Source of the DNA: Occultella glacieicola
GTDB lineage: Bacteria > Actinomycetota > Actinomycetes > Actinomycetales > Beutenbergiaceae
Length of the DNA stretch: 64,000 nucleotides
Assembly: GCF_004353825.1 (NCBI RefSeq)
Contig: NZ_SMNA01000007.1
Coordinates: 186,001 to 250,000, forward strand
Direction of reading: 5' to 3'
Shown one piece after another: positions 16,061-24,017 of the stretch. Every line of letters begins with the position of its first letter. The stretch's first letter is position 1. The notes beneath the pieces are model-generated. The model searched no databases, was not told the DNA's origin, and was given only the letters and a program-made list of their open reading frames with translations. The position numbers were made by a program, and so were the translations under genes.

Positions 16061-16932
16061 CAGGCGAGCGGGACCTCGGGGCCGGCGACCGTGGCCCGGT
16101 CGTGGATGTCGAGGATCAGACCCTCGTCGCGGCCCGGCGTGGCACCGAGCCGCTCGATCAGATGGCAGGTGGCGTACGGCCGGCTCCGCTGGCGGTAGGT
16201 CCGGATCCAGGCCTCGGTGCGCTCGGCGGTGTCCTGGTCGGGGTAGGGCCACGTGATGGTGATCCGCGGTGCTCCGCAACGCCAGGGCTTCGGGGTGAGC
16301 CGGGCCCGGTAGGTCTTGTGGGTGGCGCACAGCCTCACGTACACCGGGTCGGCGGCGAGCTCCTGCAGGATCCGGTCGGCCTCGGGTGAGTCCGGCGCCG
16401 CGGCGGTTCCGGTGATGACCACCCGCAGGCCGGCGGCGGTCCGATACACGTGCGCACCGAGCTCCGGATGTGCCGCGTCGAAGGCGCGGACCCGGTTCAG
16501 GGCGAGGGCCGCGGGGTCGGCCGCGGGCTCCGGCCCGGGTGTCCCAGCACCGAGCAAGCGCCGCAGCAGCCCGCCCGCGCGCACGAGCGGAGTCGGCGCC
16601 TGCGGCAGGTCCACATCCGCGATCAGCACCCGGTCGGTGTTCAGGACCTCGGCGCCGTACCGGTTCCGGGTGGTCGCGGCGATGAGGGTGCCGTCGGTGC
16701 CGTGGAACTCCTGCAGGGTCTGCTCGCGCAGCGGCATCCGCGGGTAGTAGCGGCCCAGCCGGGCACCCGCGGCCAGGCGGGCGACGGTCTCGGCCAGCCG
16801 TCGTCCCGCGACCTCCCGGGCGTGGCCGAGCGACGTGGTGGACCAGCCCCAGATCGTCAGCCGCAGCGGCTTGCCGTCGGCGTCGGTGGCCGGACTCACC
16901 ACCTTCTCCCAGAAGCGAGGGATCGGCTGCAT
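16060..16932 (-). CDS. hypothetical protein with primase-like Asp motif
   Basis: A 290-aa cytoplasmic protein of no family I can name with confidence. The stretch RVLIADVDLP (Asp106, Asp108) has the hhhDhD form of motif I in archaeo-eukaryotic primase (AEP) folds, and a downstream YRTAAGLRVVITG segment sits where AEP proteins have their second motif, although Arg replaces the usual His. Trp-rich N-terminus; C-terminal LILDIHDR. It is coupled to the PPTase by a TGATG overlap. The AEP assignment is tentative. Confidence 0.6.
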   Translation of the reverse strand: MQPIPRFWEKVVSPATDADGKPLRLTIWGWSTTSLGHAREVAGRRLAETVARLAAGARLGRYYPRMPLREQTLQEFHGTDGTLIAATTRNRYGAEVLNTDRVLIADVDLPQAPTPLVRAGGLLRRLLGAGTPGPEPAADPAALALNRVRAFDAAHPELGAHVYRTAAGLRVVITGTAAAPDSPEADRILQELAADPVYVRLCATHKTYRARLTPKPWRCGAPRITITWPYPDQDTAERTEAWIRTYRQRSRPYATCHLIERLGATPGRDEGLILDIHDRATVAGPEVPLA

Positions 16933-17166
16933 CGGACGATCCTACGGGCCGACCACCGGGTGGCGAGTTCCGGCCGAACGCGTGGAAGCACCCGGTGTCC
17001 GGCCGGCTCACCGGGGTCTTCCGCGCGTTCGCCCACGCGTCTCAGCCGCCTCGCCACCACCGATGCCGACTTCAGGACTAGCCTGAGCGTCATGGGTGCG
17101 GCCGAGCCGCCGGGGCTCCGACAGGGCGAGCGGCTGTCCGATGCGAGCGAAGCCCGCTGACCGGGG

Positions 17167-17601
17167 TCAGCCTGCGGTTCCGAAGCCCGGGGGCAGCGGT
17201 CGCGGCTCGGTGATCCGGATGTGGTTGCCGGCCGGGTCCCGGAACCCGAAGTCGATCCCGTACGGCTGCTCGGTGGGTTCCTCGGGCAGGTCGACCCCCT
17301 TGGCCACGAGTTCGCCGTGCGCCGCGCGGGCGTCGTCGGTGCTGAAGATCAGCGTGCCGCCGGAGGCACCCTTGCTCACCATCACGCGCACCGCCTCGAC
17401 GGTCTCCGGGTCGTACCCGGGCGGCCCCGGCTGCTCCAGGAGGATCTCCCGGTCGGTGCCGGGCACCCGCACGGTGAGCCACCGCATCGGTCCGGAGTCC
17501 ACGTCGGCGGAGGGCTCCAGGCCCAGCGTGTTCACGTAGAAGTCCAGCGCCTCGTCCTGGTCGGTCACGAAGATCTGCGAGATGGTCAGGTTGTTGATCA
17601 A
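17167..17601 (-). CDS. glyoxalase/VOC-superfamily protein
   Basis: A single-domain VOC protein of about 144 aa: ISQIFVTDQDEALDFYVNTL opens the beta-alpha-beta-beta-beta module and FGFRDPAGNHIRITEP closes it. It is a metal-dependent lyase, dioxygenase or resistance-type protein of unknown substrate. The start is uncertain; TTG 17601 fits the domain boundary, while longer frames run into the upstream regulator. The AraC-type gene 35 bp upstream in the same orientation forms the common AraC-plus-glyoxalase pair. Confidence 0.8.
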   Translation of the reverse strand: MINNLTISQIFVTDQDEALDFYVNTLGLEPSADVDSGPMRWLTVRVPGTDREILLEQPGPPGYDPETVEAVRVMVSKGASGGTLIFSTDDARAAHGELVAKGVDLPEEPTEQPYGIDFGFRDPAGNHIRITEPRPLPPGFGTAG

Positions 17602-17636
17602 GCCGACCAGCCTGGGGAGGTGACCCGGGCGACTGC

Positions 17637-18041
17637 TTATCCGAAACTGCTCGGTTCGCTGCCGGTCTCTGGCGTCGGCGCGTGCTCGGACGGACGGGCC
17701 CAGCGCATCGCGAAGCATGACGGCACGGCCGGGAGCGGCCCCCGCCGACGGTAGGCACTCGGGCTCTCCCCGACGATCGCCGTGAACGTCCGGCTGAACG
17801 TGCCGAGGCTGGCGAACCCGACCTCGAGGCCGACCTCGGTGACGCTGCGATCGCCTTGACGCAACAGGAACATCGCCCGCTCGACGCGGCGACGCTGCAG
17901 GTACCGGTGCGGCGTCTCGGCGAACACGGACCGGAAACTGCGGATGAAGTGGGCCGGCGAGACGTGCGCCACGGCGGCCAGGGTCGGGATGTCCAAAGGC
18001 TCGGCGTACGCGCGATCCTTGAGGTCCCGAGCCCGCAGCAT
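17637..18041 (-). CDS. short AraC-family transcriptional regulator
   Basis: A 134-aa protein made only of the AraC DNA-binding domain: first helix-turn-helix DIPTLAAVAHVSPAHFIRSF, second RSVTEVGLEVGFASLGTFSR, and the closing FTAIVGESPSAYR. There is no effector domain, so it may respond to cell state or a partner. GGAGGAGG lies upstream of the ATG at somewhat long spacing. It probably controls the adjacent VOC gene and diverges from metN. Confidence 0.88.
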   Translation of the reverse strand: MLRARDLKDRAYAEPLDIPTLAAVAHVSPAHFIRSFRSVFAETPHRYLQRRRVERAMFLLRQGDRSVTEVGLEVGFASLGTFSRTFTAIVGESPSAYRRRGPLPAVPSCFAMRWARPSEHAPTPETGSEPSSFG

Positions 18042-18253
18042 CCTGCGGCTGCGATCCTCCTCCGCCCGGCCGATCTCAGATGATGAGACGAATTCGCGTC
18101 GGCCGGTGGTAGGCGGCGCGGCAGCCTACCGTCGGTTGGCCGGCGCGGCGCCGGTGCGCACGTACGCGCGCCGCCACGAACCGACCCCGGACCGCCGGAA
18201 CCTTCCAGACCCCCGCGACGCTCCGCCGTCGTCCCCCACCGAATCGAGCCAGC
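18042..18253. other. intergenic region between AraC and metN
   Basis: Contains a 7-bp perfect hairpin GGTAGGC / GCCTACC (18108-18130) and a smaller GACG...CGTC stem around 18087-18100. I searched it for SAM-I, SAM-II and SAM-IV signatures because of the methionine importer and found none. There is no clear Shine-Dalgarno before the metN ATG. Confidence 0.5.
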
Positions 18254-19231
18254 ATGATCACGCTCCAGGACCTGCGGAAGGTCTACGCGACCCGCAGCGG
18301 CGAGGTCGTGGCACTCGACGGCATCAGCCTGGAGATCCCCCAGGGGCAGATCCACGGCATCGTCGGACAGTCCGGCGCCGGCAAGTCCACGCTGATCCGG
18401 TGCCTGACCGCGCTCGAGCGGCCCACCACCGGGTCCGTGGTCGTCGACGGCGCCGAGGTGAGCGTGCTCAGCGAGACGCAGCTGCGGCGGGCCCGGCGCC
18501 GGATCGGGATGGTGTTCCAGCACGTCAACCTGTTCGAGGCGCGCACCGCGGCGGCGAACATCGCCTACCCGCTCGCCGTCGCCGGTGTGCCCCGGGCGGA
18601 GCGCGCAACCCGGGTTGCGGAACTGCTCGACCTGGTCGGGCTGGGCGGCCGCGGTGACGCCTACCCGGCGCAACTGTCCGGAGGTCAGAAGCAGCGCGTC
18701 GGCATCGCCCGGGCGCTGGCGACCGAGCCCGCGGTGCTGCTCTGCGACGAACCCACCTCGGCCCTCGACTCCGCGACCACCCGGCAGATCCTGCGGCTGA
18801 TCCGAGACGTGCGCGACCGGCTCGGTATCACGGTCGTGATCATCACCCACGAGACCTCCGTGGTGCGGGAGGTCTGCGACGCCGCCACCCTGCTCGCCGA
18901 CGGCCGGATCGTGGAGTCCGGGCCACTCGCGGACGTCGTCACCCGGCCCGGTTCGAAACTGTCCCAGGCTCTCGTTCCGGTGCCGGACGTCGGCGTGGCC
19001 GACCAGCGCACACTCGTGCAGGTGAGCGCCGGCGGTGCGCAGGCCCAGATCGCGCACGCCCTCTACGCGATCGCGACCGAGCCGGACGCGCACGTCGTCG
19101 CCGGGGCGATCGAGACCCTGGGTGGGGTCCGGGTGGGCCGGTGGCACCTGGACGTGCCCGACGGCGACCGGGCCGCCGTGCTCGGTCGGTTGCGGGCCGC
19201 AGGGCTCGCCGTCGAGGAGGACGTCGCATGA
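18254..19231 (+). CDS. metN: methionine ABC transporter ATP-binding protein
   Basis: A 325-aa MetN. ABC domain with Walker A GQSGAGKST, Q-loop FQHVNLFEARTAAANIAYPL, signature LSGGQKQR and Walker B VLLCDEPTSALD. The C-terminal 85 residues form the NIL/ACT-like domain (ALYAIATEPDAHVVAGAIETLGG) that binds methionine and inhibits transport. First gene of metNIQ; its last four bases overlap metI. Powers uptake of L- or D-methionine. Confidence 0.95.
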   Translation: MITLQDLRKVYATRSGEVVALDGISLEIPQGQIHGIVGQSGAGKSTLIRCLTALERPTTGSVVVDGAEVSVLSETQLRRARRRIGMVFQHVNLFEARTAAANIAYPLAVAGVPRAERATRVAELLDLVGLGGRGDAYPAQLSGGQKQRVGIARALATEPAVLLCDEPTSALDSATTRQILRLIRDVRDRLGITVVIITHETSVVREVCDAATLLADGRIVESGPLADVVTRPGSKLSQALVPVPDVGVADQRTLVQVSAGGAQAQIAHALYAIATEPDAHVVAGAIETLGGVRVGRWHLDVPDGDRAAVLGRLRAAGLAVEEDVA

Positions 19232-19905
19232 GTTGGTGGGACGAGTTGCTCGCGAACCCCGCGATCACCGAGAAGCTGCCCGAAGCCACGCTCGAGACGC
19301 TCGGCATGGTCGTGTTCTCGTCCTTCTGGACCGCGCTGGTGGGCCTGCCGCTCGGGCTGGTCCTGCACGCCACCGGCAAGGGCGGCACCCGCCCGGTTCC
19401 GGTGCTGTACGCGGTGCTCTCCGCCGTGGTGAACGTCGGACGGGCGATCCCGTTCATCATCCTGATCATCCTACTGATCCCGGTGACCCGGGCGGTGGTC
19501 GGCACCCCGCTCGGCTGGCAGGCGGCGGTGCTGCCGTTGGCCGTGGGCGCCGTGCCGTTCTACGCCCGGCTGGTGGAGACCTCCGCCCGGGAGGTCGCTC
19601 CCGGCAAGATCGAGGCGGCCCTCATGGTCGGCGCCTCCCGGCTGCGGATGACCGGGGGAGTGATCGTCCGGGAGGCGCTGCCGTCCCTGATCGCGGGGTT
19701 CACCGTGACCATGATCGCGCTGGTCGGATACTCCGCTATGGCCGGTGCGGTCGGCGGCGGCGGGCTCGGCTTCCTCGCGATCACCTACGGCTACCAACGC
19801 TTCGACGTCGCCGTGATGTTCGCTGCCGTGATCGTCATCCTCGCGATCGTCTTCCTCATCCAGTTCCTCGGTGACCGGGCCGCCCGGCTCGTCGATCACC
19901 GCTGA
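19228..19905 (+). CDS. metI: methionine ABC transporter permease
   Basis: A 225-aa MetI with five membrane helices and the EAA loop ARLVETSAREVAPGKIEAAL followed by MVGASRLRM. The N-terminus (WWDELLANPAITEKLPEATLETL) and length match the family. The ATG overlaps the metN stop (ATGA). It forms the transmembrane dimer of the methionine importer. Confidence 0.95.
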   Translation: MSWWDELLANPAITEKLPEATLETLGMVVFSSFWTALVGLPLGLVLHATGKGGTRPVPVLYAVLSAVVNVGRAIPFIILIILLIPVTRAVVGTPLGWQAAVLPLAVGAVPFYARLVETSAREVAPGKIEAALMVGASRLRMTGGVIVREALPSLIAGFTVTMIALVGYSAMAGAVGGGGLGFLAITYGYQRFDVAVMFAAVIVILAIVFLIQFLGDRAARLVDHR

Positions 19906-19961
19906 CCACCCATCTGACACACCATCGCTGACCCCGCGACAACCCACCGAAAGGGACCCCC

Positions 19962-20816
19962 ATGCGAACCCCGCGCAGAACCTCCAGAGCCATTCTGGCC
20001 GCCTCCACCCTCACCGTGGCAGGCCTCACGCTGGCCGCCTGCGGCGGTGGCGACGCCGGCTCCGGCGACGACGAGAGCGCCGGCTCGGACGGCCACATCA
20101 CCATCGGGGCCTCCCCGACCCCGCACGCCGAGATCCTCGAGTTCGTGCAGGAGAACCTCGCCGCGGATGCGGGACTCGAGCTCGAGATCGTCACCTATGA
20201 CGACTACGTACTGCCGAACACGGCGCTGTCCGAGGGCGACCTGGACGCCAACTACTTCCAGCACCTGCCCTACTTCGAGGAGCAGGTCGCGTCCCAGGGG
20301 TTCGACTTCGACCATTTCGAGGGCGTGCACATCGAGCCGTTCGCGGTCTACTCCGAGACGCTCACGGACATCGCGGACCTGCCCCAGGGCGCGCAGATCG
20401 GGATCCCGAACGATCCATCGAACCAGGGCCGTGCGCTGGACCTGCTCGCGCAGGCGGGAGTGATCACGCTGAGCGCGGATGACGCCGCGACCGCCGGGAT
20501 CGCCGACGTCGACGAGAACGAGCTCGGCCTCGAGTTCATCGAGGCGGACGCCGCCTCGCTGGTGCGGACGCTGCAGGACGTCGACGCCGCGGTCATCAAC
20601 GGCAACTTCGCCCTCGAGGGTGGCCTGAACCCGGCCGAGGACTCGCTGGTCATCGAGGACGGCGAGGGCAACCCCTACGCCAACTTCGTGGCGGTGCGCT
20701 CCGAGGACATCGACGACCCCGACCTGGTCGCGCTCGACGAGCTGCTCCACTCCGACGAGGTGCGGGCCTTCATCGAGGAGACCTGGCCGGCCGGGGAGAT
20801 CATCCCCGCGTTCTGA
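19962..20816 (+). CDS. metQ: methionine-binding lipoprotein (NlpA/MetQ)
   Basis: A 284-aa substrate-binding lipoprotein. The signal peptide ends in lipobox LAAC, then a Gly/Ser/Asp linker and the NlpA domain (IGASPTPHAEILEFV, DANYFQHLPYFEEQ, GIPNDPSNQGRALDLL, NGNFA). Captures methionine outside the membrane for MetNI. Third gene of the operon, with GAAAGGGA before the ATG, and followed by a strong terminator. Confidence 0.95.
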   Translation: MRTPRRTSRAILAASTLTVAGLTLAACGGGDAGSGDDESAGSDGHITIGASPTPHAEILEFVQENLAADAGLELEIVTYDDYVLPNTALSEGDLDANYFQHLPYFEEQVASQGFDFDHFEGVHIEPFAVYSETLTDIADLPQGAQIGIPNDPSNQGRALDLLAQAGVITLSADDAATAGIADVDENELGLEFIEADAASLVRTLQDVDAAVINGNFALEGGLNPAEDSLVIEDGEGNPYANFVAVRSEDIDDPDLVALDELLHSDEVRAFIEETWPAGEIIPAF

Positions 20817-20832
20817 GCACGTAGCCCCTGCC

Positions 20833-20869
20833 GACCGCGGCCCCCGGGACCAACCCGGGGGCCGCGGTC
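20833..20869 (+). terminator. metNIQ terminator
   Basis: Perfect 16-bp GC stem GACCGCGGCCCCCGGG / CCCGGGGGCCGCGGTC with a 5-nt loop, 17 bp after the metQ stop and 14 bp before the convergent flavin oxidoreductase stop. Likely bidirectional. Confidence 0.85.
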
Positions 20870-20882
20870 GTCCATCGGCCGC

Positions 20883-21689
20883 TCAGACCAGCCGCGAGCG
20901 GGCGCTCGCGACCTCGGCCACCAGCCCCAGCAGCCGGTCACTGCCGTCGGGCATCCCGGCGGCGTCGAGGCCGCAGACGGGAACCCGGTCCACGCCCACC
21001 GCGAGATAGGGGCGCACCGCCGCCTCGATGTGCTCCGCGGAGGCGTCGACCGGGACGTTCACCGTCATGGTGACCTCGAACGCACCGGCGCGCTCGCGTG
21101 CCTCGGTGGCCACGCGGACGCTCTCCAGCACCGCCTCCGGTGACTCGTCGCCGGCACCGAGGAGTACGCCGTCGCCCAGTTCGCCCGCGAGGGCGAGGGT
21201 TCTCGGCTTGATCGCGCCGATCAGCAGCGGCGGCGGCGGCTGTGGCGGGTACCGGAGCCGGACGTCGTCGAGGTGCACGTACTCGCCGCTGGTGGTGACG
21301 GTCTCGCCGTCGAGCAGTGCGCGCAGCGCGACCGTGTACTCACGCAGCAGGGTGAGTGGCGACTTCGCGCGGACACCGACCTGCCCCATCCAGTCGAGCA
21401 CCCCGTGTCCCACGCCCGGCAGGAACCGGCCCGGGAAGAGCCGGGAGATCGTCGCGATCTCCATGGCGGTGATCGCGACGTTGCGCAGCGGCACCGGGAT
21501 CAGCCCGATCCCGACCCGCAGGTTCTCGGTCCAGGCGAGCACGGCCGCGGCCGGCGCCACCCCGGACTCGGCGAAACAGTCCTCCCAGAGCCACAACTCG
21601 TCCAGGCCCGCGGAATCGGCGGCCATGGCCACGTCACGCAGGCGCTCGGGTGGCTGGTCGGGCGGGAACACGATGCCGAAAGAGGTCAT
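20883..21689 (-). CDS. LLM-class flavin-dependent oxidoreductase
   Basis: A 268-aa luciferase-like TIM-barrel enzyme (bacterial luciferase/F420-reductase superfamily). Typical segments are LRDVAMAADSAGLDELWLWE, a central GRFLPGVGHGVLDWM and the late GAIKPRTLALAGELGDGVLL. It would use reduced FMN or F420; the substrate is unknown. At 268 aa it is on the short side for the family but has both ends. ATG 21689 is clear. It stands alone between metQ and Lsr2. Confidence 0.9.
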   Translation of the reverse strand: MTSFGIVFPPDQPPERLRDVAMAADSAGLDELWLWEDCFAESGVAPAAAVLAWTENLRVGIGLIPVPLRNVAITAMEIATISRLFPGRFLPGVGHGVLDWMGQVGVRAKSPLTLLREYTVALRALLDGETVTTSGEYVHLDDVRLRYPPQPPPPLLIGAIKPRTLALAGELGDGVLLGAGDESPEAVLESVRVATEARERAGAFEVTMTVNVPVDASAEHIEAAVRPYLAVGVDRVPVCGLDAAGMPDGSDRLLGLVAEVASARSRLV

Positions 21690-21745
21690 GGCGCCAACCC
21701 TAGGCGGGTCCAACGACACCGACACCGGGCCGGGACCGGACGGGT

Positions 21746-22072
21746 TCAGTAGCCGGCCTCGCGGAAGGCGTCGACGACGTCCCGCGGCACCCTGCTCCGC
21801 GGCGGGATCTCGATGCCGCGCGAGCGAGCCCACTCCCGGACCGCGCGTGGATCCACCGGCGTCTCCTCGCGCACGGTGGCCGGCTCGACCACGCCGGCCC
21901 GGACCCGACGGGCAGCGGCCGCGAACGGTGCCAGGGCCGCGAGCAGAGCATCCCGGTTCGACTTGTTCAGGTCGATCTCGTACACGGTGTCCTCGAGCGA
22001 GAACCGCACGGTGTGCTGCGCCGGACCACCGTCGAGATCGTCGGTGAGTTCGGTGACTGTCCTGGTGGCCAT
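21746..22072 (-). CDS. lsr2: Lsr2-family nucleoid-associated protein
   Basis: A 108-aa Lsr2. The N-terminal dimerisation domain (RTVTELTDDLDGG...TVRFSLEDTVYEIDLNKSN) and the C-terminal DNA-binding segment (VREWARSRGIEIPPRSRVPRDV) match the family. Lsr2 bridges AT-rich DNA and silences foreign genes, the actinobacterial counterpart of H-NS. AGAGGA precedes the ATG. The usual minor-groove RGR is represented by the RSRGIEIPPRSR region. Confidence 0.95.
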   Translation of the reverse strand: MATRTVTELTDDLDGGPAQHTVRFSLEDTVYEIDLNKSNRDALLAALAPFAAAARRVRAGVVEPATVREETPVDPRAVREWARSRGIEIPPRSRVPRDVVDAFREAGY

Positions 22073-22156
22073 CGTGTCCTCTGATCGGCGACCTGCTGGG
22101 GGTCTCCATGCTATGTGCTGCCGGGACGCATCCCGTGCATCCCGTACTCTTGCCGC

Positions 22157-22789
22157 GTGGCCAACGACGTGGGGGCGCTGGTGAGCGTGCCGGGGATCGC
22201 GCGCTGGTTCGTGCGTACCTGGCCACGTCGGATCGCGATCGCGATGGTGGTGGTCCTCCTTCTGGTGATCGCCGCCGTCGGGGGGTTCGCGAGGGTCCCG
22301 CCGGAGCCGGTGCGGCAGGTCGCGGCCGGCGAGGTCGTGGACCTCGGCCCGTACACGGTGAGCGTCGAGTCCTTCTTCGTCTCCGACCAGGTGGACGTCT
22401 ACGGCCTGCCCGAGGAGGCCGACGCCTGGATCGGTGTGGTGATGGAGCTCGAGAACACCCAGCTCGATGGCCTGTTCGTCGACTACCAGAACTTCACCCT
22501 GGACGGTGCGCAACTGGTCGAGGCGCGGTCCACCACGGTCCTGCTGCTGGCGGACGACTCGCGGGCGAGCTTCCTGAGCCCGAACCTGCCGGTGCGGGTC
22601 GCGATGCTCTGGTCCGTGGTGGACCCGGACACGATCGGCGACGAGGTTCGGCTCTCCCTCATCGAGACCTACGAGGACACCAGTTTCCTCTTCGAGGAGA
22701 CCAGTTGGTACGTGGGGGACCGGATCGGCGTGGTCGAGGTGCCCCGGGACGATGACATCCCGCCCGCGATCGTGGACGAGGAGCCGTGA
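22157..22789 (+). CDS. single-pass membrane protein, first of a tandem trio
   Basis: A 210-aa protein with a short cytoplasmic N-terminus, one membrane helix (about residues 25-46) and an external beta-rich domain whose core WIGVVMELENTQLDG recalls DUF4352-type beta-sandwiches (Wxx(V)xxxxxN). GTG 22157 is the likely start; the upstream codons look non-coding. It overlaps the next gene by 4 bp (GTGA). Function unknown. It shares architecture with the two genes that follow. Confidence 0.7.
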   Translation: MANDVGALVSVPGIARWFVRTWPRRIAIAMVVVLLLVIAAVGGFARVPPEPVRQVAAGEVVDLGPYTVSVESFFVSDQVDVYGLPEEADAWIGVVMELENTQLDGLFVDYQNFTLDGAQLVEARSTTVLLLADDSRASFLSPNLPVRVAMLWSVVDPDTIGDEVRLSLIETYEDTSFLFEETSWYVGDRIGVVEVPRDDDIPPAIVDEEP

Positions 22790-23367
22790 CCGGCGGCCGG
22801 GTCCCGCGTTGGGTGGTCACGGTGGTGATGCTCGCGGTCCTCGTCGGCGCCGGGCTCGGCGTCAACGCGCTCGCGGTCCAGGCCCCGCCCAACGGTCCCG
22901 CCGGCGTGCGGATGAGCCTCGGTGTGGACGCGGTGGTGCACCCGCTGCAGCTCAACGTCTCGGGAGCGCGCGCCTACGAGACGGTCCTCAGCGAGGATGA
23001 CGTCCCGCTCGAGACCGTCGGGGTCTGGGTGCTGGTGGACCTCTCCTACGCCACCACCGACCGGCCGCGCGGGCCCGGTGACTTCATCCTCGTGGACGAA
23101 CGCGGGCGCCGGTACGCCATCACGTCCCGGGACTTCGACACGTGGCAGGCCAGCCCGGACCTCTGGGTCCGCGGCACGCTGGTCTTCGAGGTGCCGCTGG
23201 ATGCGCTGGGCGACCTGACGCTCGAGTCGTGGGCGTCGGGCGAGGGTCCGCCCAGCGACACCCCGCTGCCCTACGGCGTCCTCGACTTGAGCGTCGACCC
23301 AGGCGCGATCGAGCCCGGTCCGGCGGTCATCTCCGAACCCGAACTGCTTCCGGCGGGGCAGCGATGA
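22786..23367 (+). CDS. single-pass membrane protein, second of a tandem trio
   Basis: A 193-aa protein: membrane helix at about residues 9-31, then an external beta-rich domain (VGVWVLVDLSYATTD, GDFILVDERGRRYAIT). The layout matches its neighbours although identity is low. It starts with a GTG overlapping the previous stop and ends overlapping the next ATG, so translation of all three is coupled. Function unknown; a DUF4352-like fold is inferred from the strand pattern only. Confidence 0.7.
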   Translation: MTGGRVPRWVVTVVMLAVLVGAGLGVNALAVQAPPNGPAGVRMSLGVDAVVHPLQLNVSGARAYETVLSEDDVPLETVGVWVLVDLSYATTDRPRGPGDFILVDERGRRYAITSRDFDTWQASPDLWVRGTLVFEVPLDALGDLTLESWASGEGPPSDTPLPYGVLDLSVDPGAIEPGPAVISEPELLPAGQR

Positions 23368-24017
23368 GCGGACCCACGCCGAGCCTGCCGCCGTACGTGC
23401 CAGGGGGCGGTCGCGAGGACTGGATGGCGCCCGCCCGGGAGCCGTTCCCGGCCGCACCGCCGCCACTGCCGCAGCGCCGTTCGCGGCGGGCGACGGCGAT
23501 CCTCGCGGTGGTCGGGATCCTGGTCCTCGGCGCGCTCGGCTGGCGCGTGAGCGCGGAGGCCCGGGACGCCTGGTGGAACGGCGAGGCGCACGTGCCGGTG
23601 CCGGTCGACGCGAACGGCGTGGCCGAACTCGACGGCCTGCAGGTCGAACTGACCGGGGTGGAACGGCTCGACGACGGCGTGAGCACCTACGGCGATCGGT
23701 GGGAGCCGCCCGACGGCCTCGTGCTGTGGCAGGTCGGCCTGGCCGTGCAGAACACGAACACCGAGATCCTCAGCCTTGACGTGCTCGTCCAGGACACCGA
23801 GGGCAGGCGGTTCGAGACGGGCAGCGAGGTGCCGTACGGCGTGGACGGGGTCCAGGACTCGCTCGAGGTCGCCCCGCCGGAACCCGGGGACGATCCCCTG
23901 CCCGACGTGCAGTACCTCCTCGTCCTGATGCCGCAGGACGCCGAACCCGCGGCCGTGCGCCTCGAGTCGACCTGGAGCCTGGCCCCGGACTATTTCAGGC
24001 TGCCCGTGACCCAGTGA
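23364..24017 (+). CDS. single-pass membrane protein, third of a tandem trio
   Basis: A 217-aa protein with a Pro-rich cytoplasmic N-terminus (about 40 residues), a membrane helix at about 42-58 and an external domain with LVLWQVGLAVQNTNTEILSLD, again DUF4352-like. ATG overlaps the previous stop (ATGA). Its 3' end overlaps the convergent polytopic gene by 28 bp, so the last nine codons are read on both strands. Function unknown. Confidence 0.7.
   Translation: MSGPTPSLPPYVPGGGREDWMAPAREPFPAAPPPLPQRRSRRATAILAVVGILVLGALGWRVSAEARDAWWNGEAHVPVPVDANGVAELDGLQVELTGVERLDDGVSTYGDRWEPPDGLVLWQVGLAVQNTNTEILSLDVLVQDTEGRRFETGSEVPYGVDGVQDSLEVAPPEPGDDPLPDVQYLLVLMPQDAEPAAVRLESTWSLAPDYFRLPVTQ

Noticed and set aside
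17092-17160. short + strand frame starting MGAAEPPGLRQGERL
   Set aside because: Only 22 codons, no ribosome site and no partner; it lies in the gap between the primase-like and VOC genes.
18042-18253. possible SAM riboswitch before metN
   Set aside because: None of the conserved SAM-I, SAM-II or SAM-IV blocks is present; only small hairpins are seen.
22157-24017. the membrane trio as type II secretion or ABC transporter subunits
   Set aside because: No pilin-like cleavage motif, ATPase or permease motif is present; each has a single helix and an external beta-rich domain.
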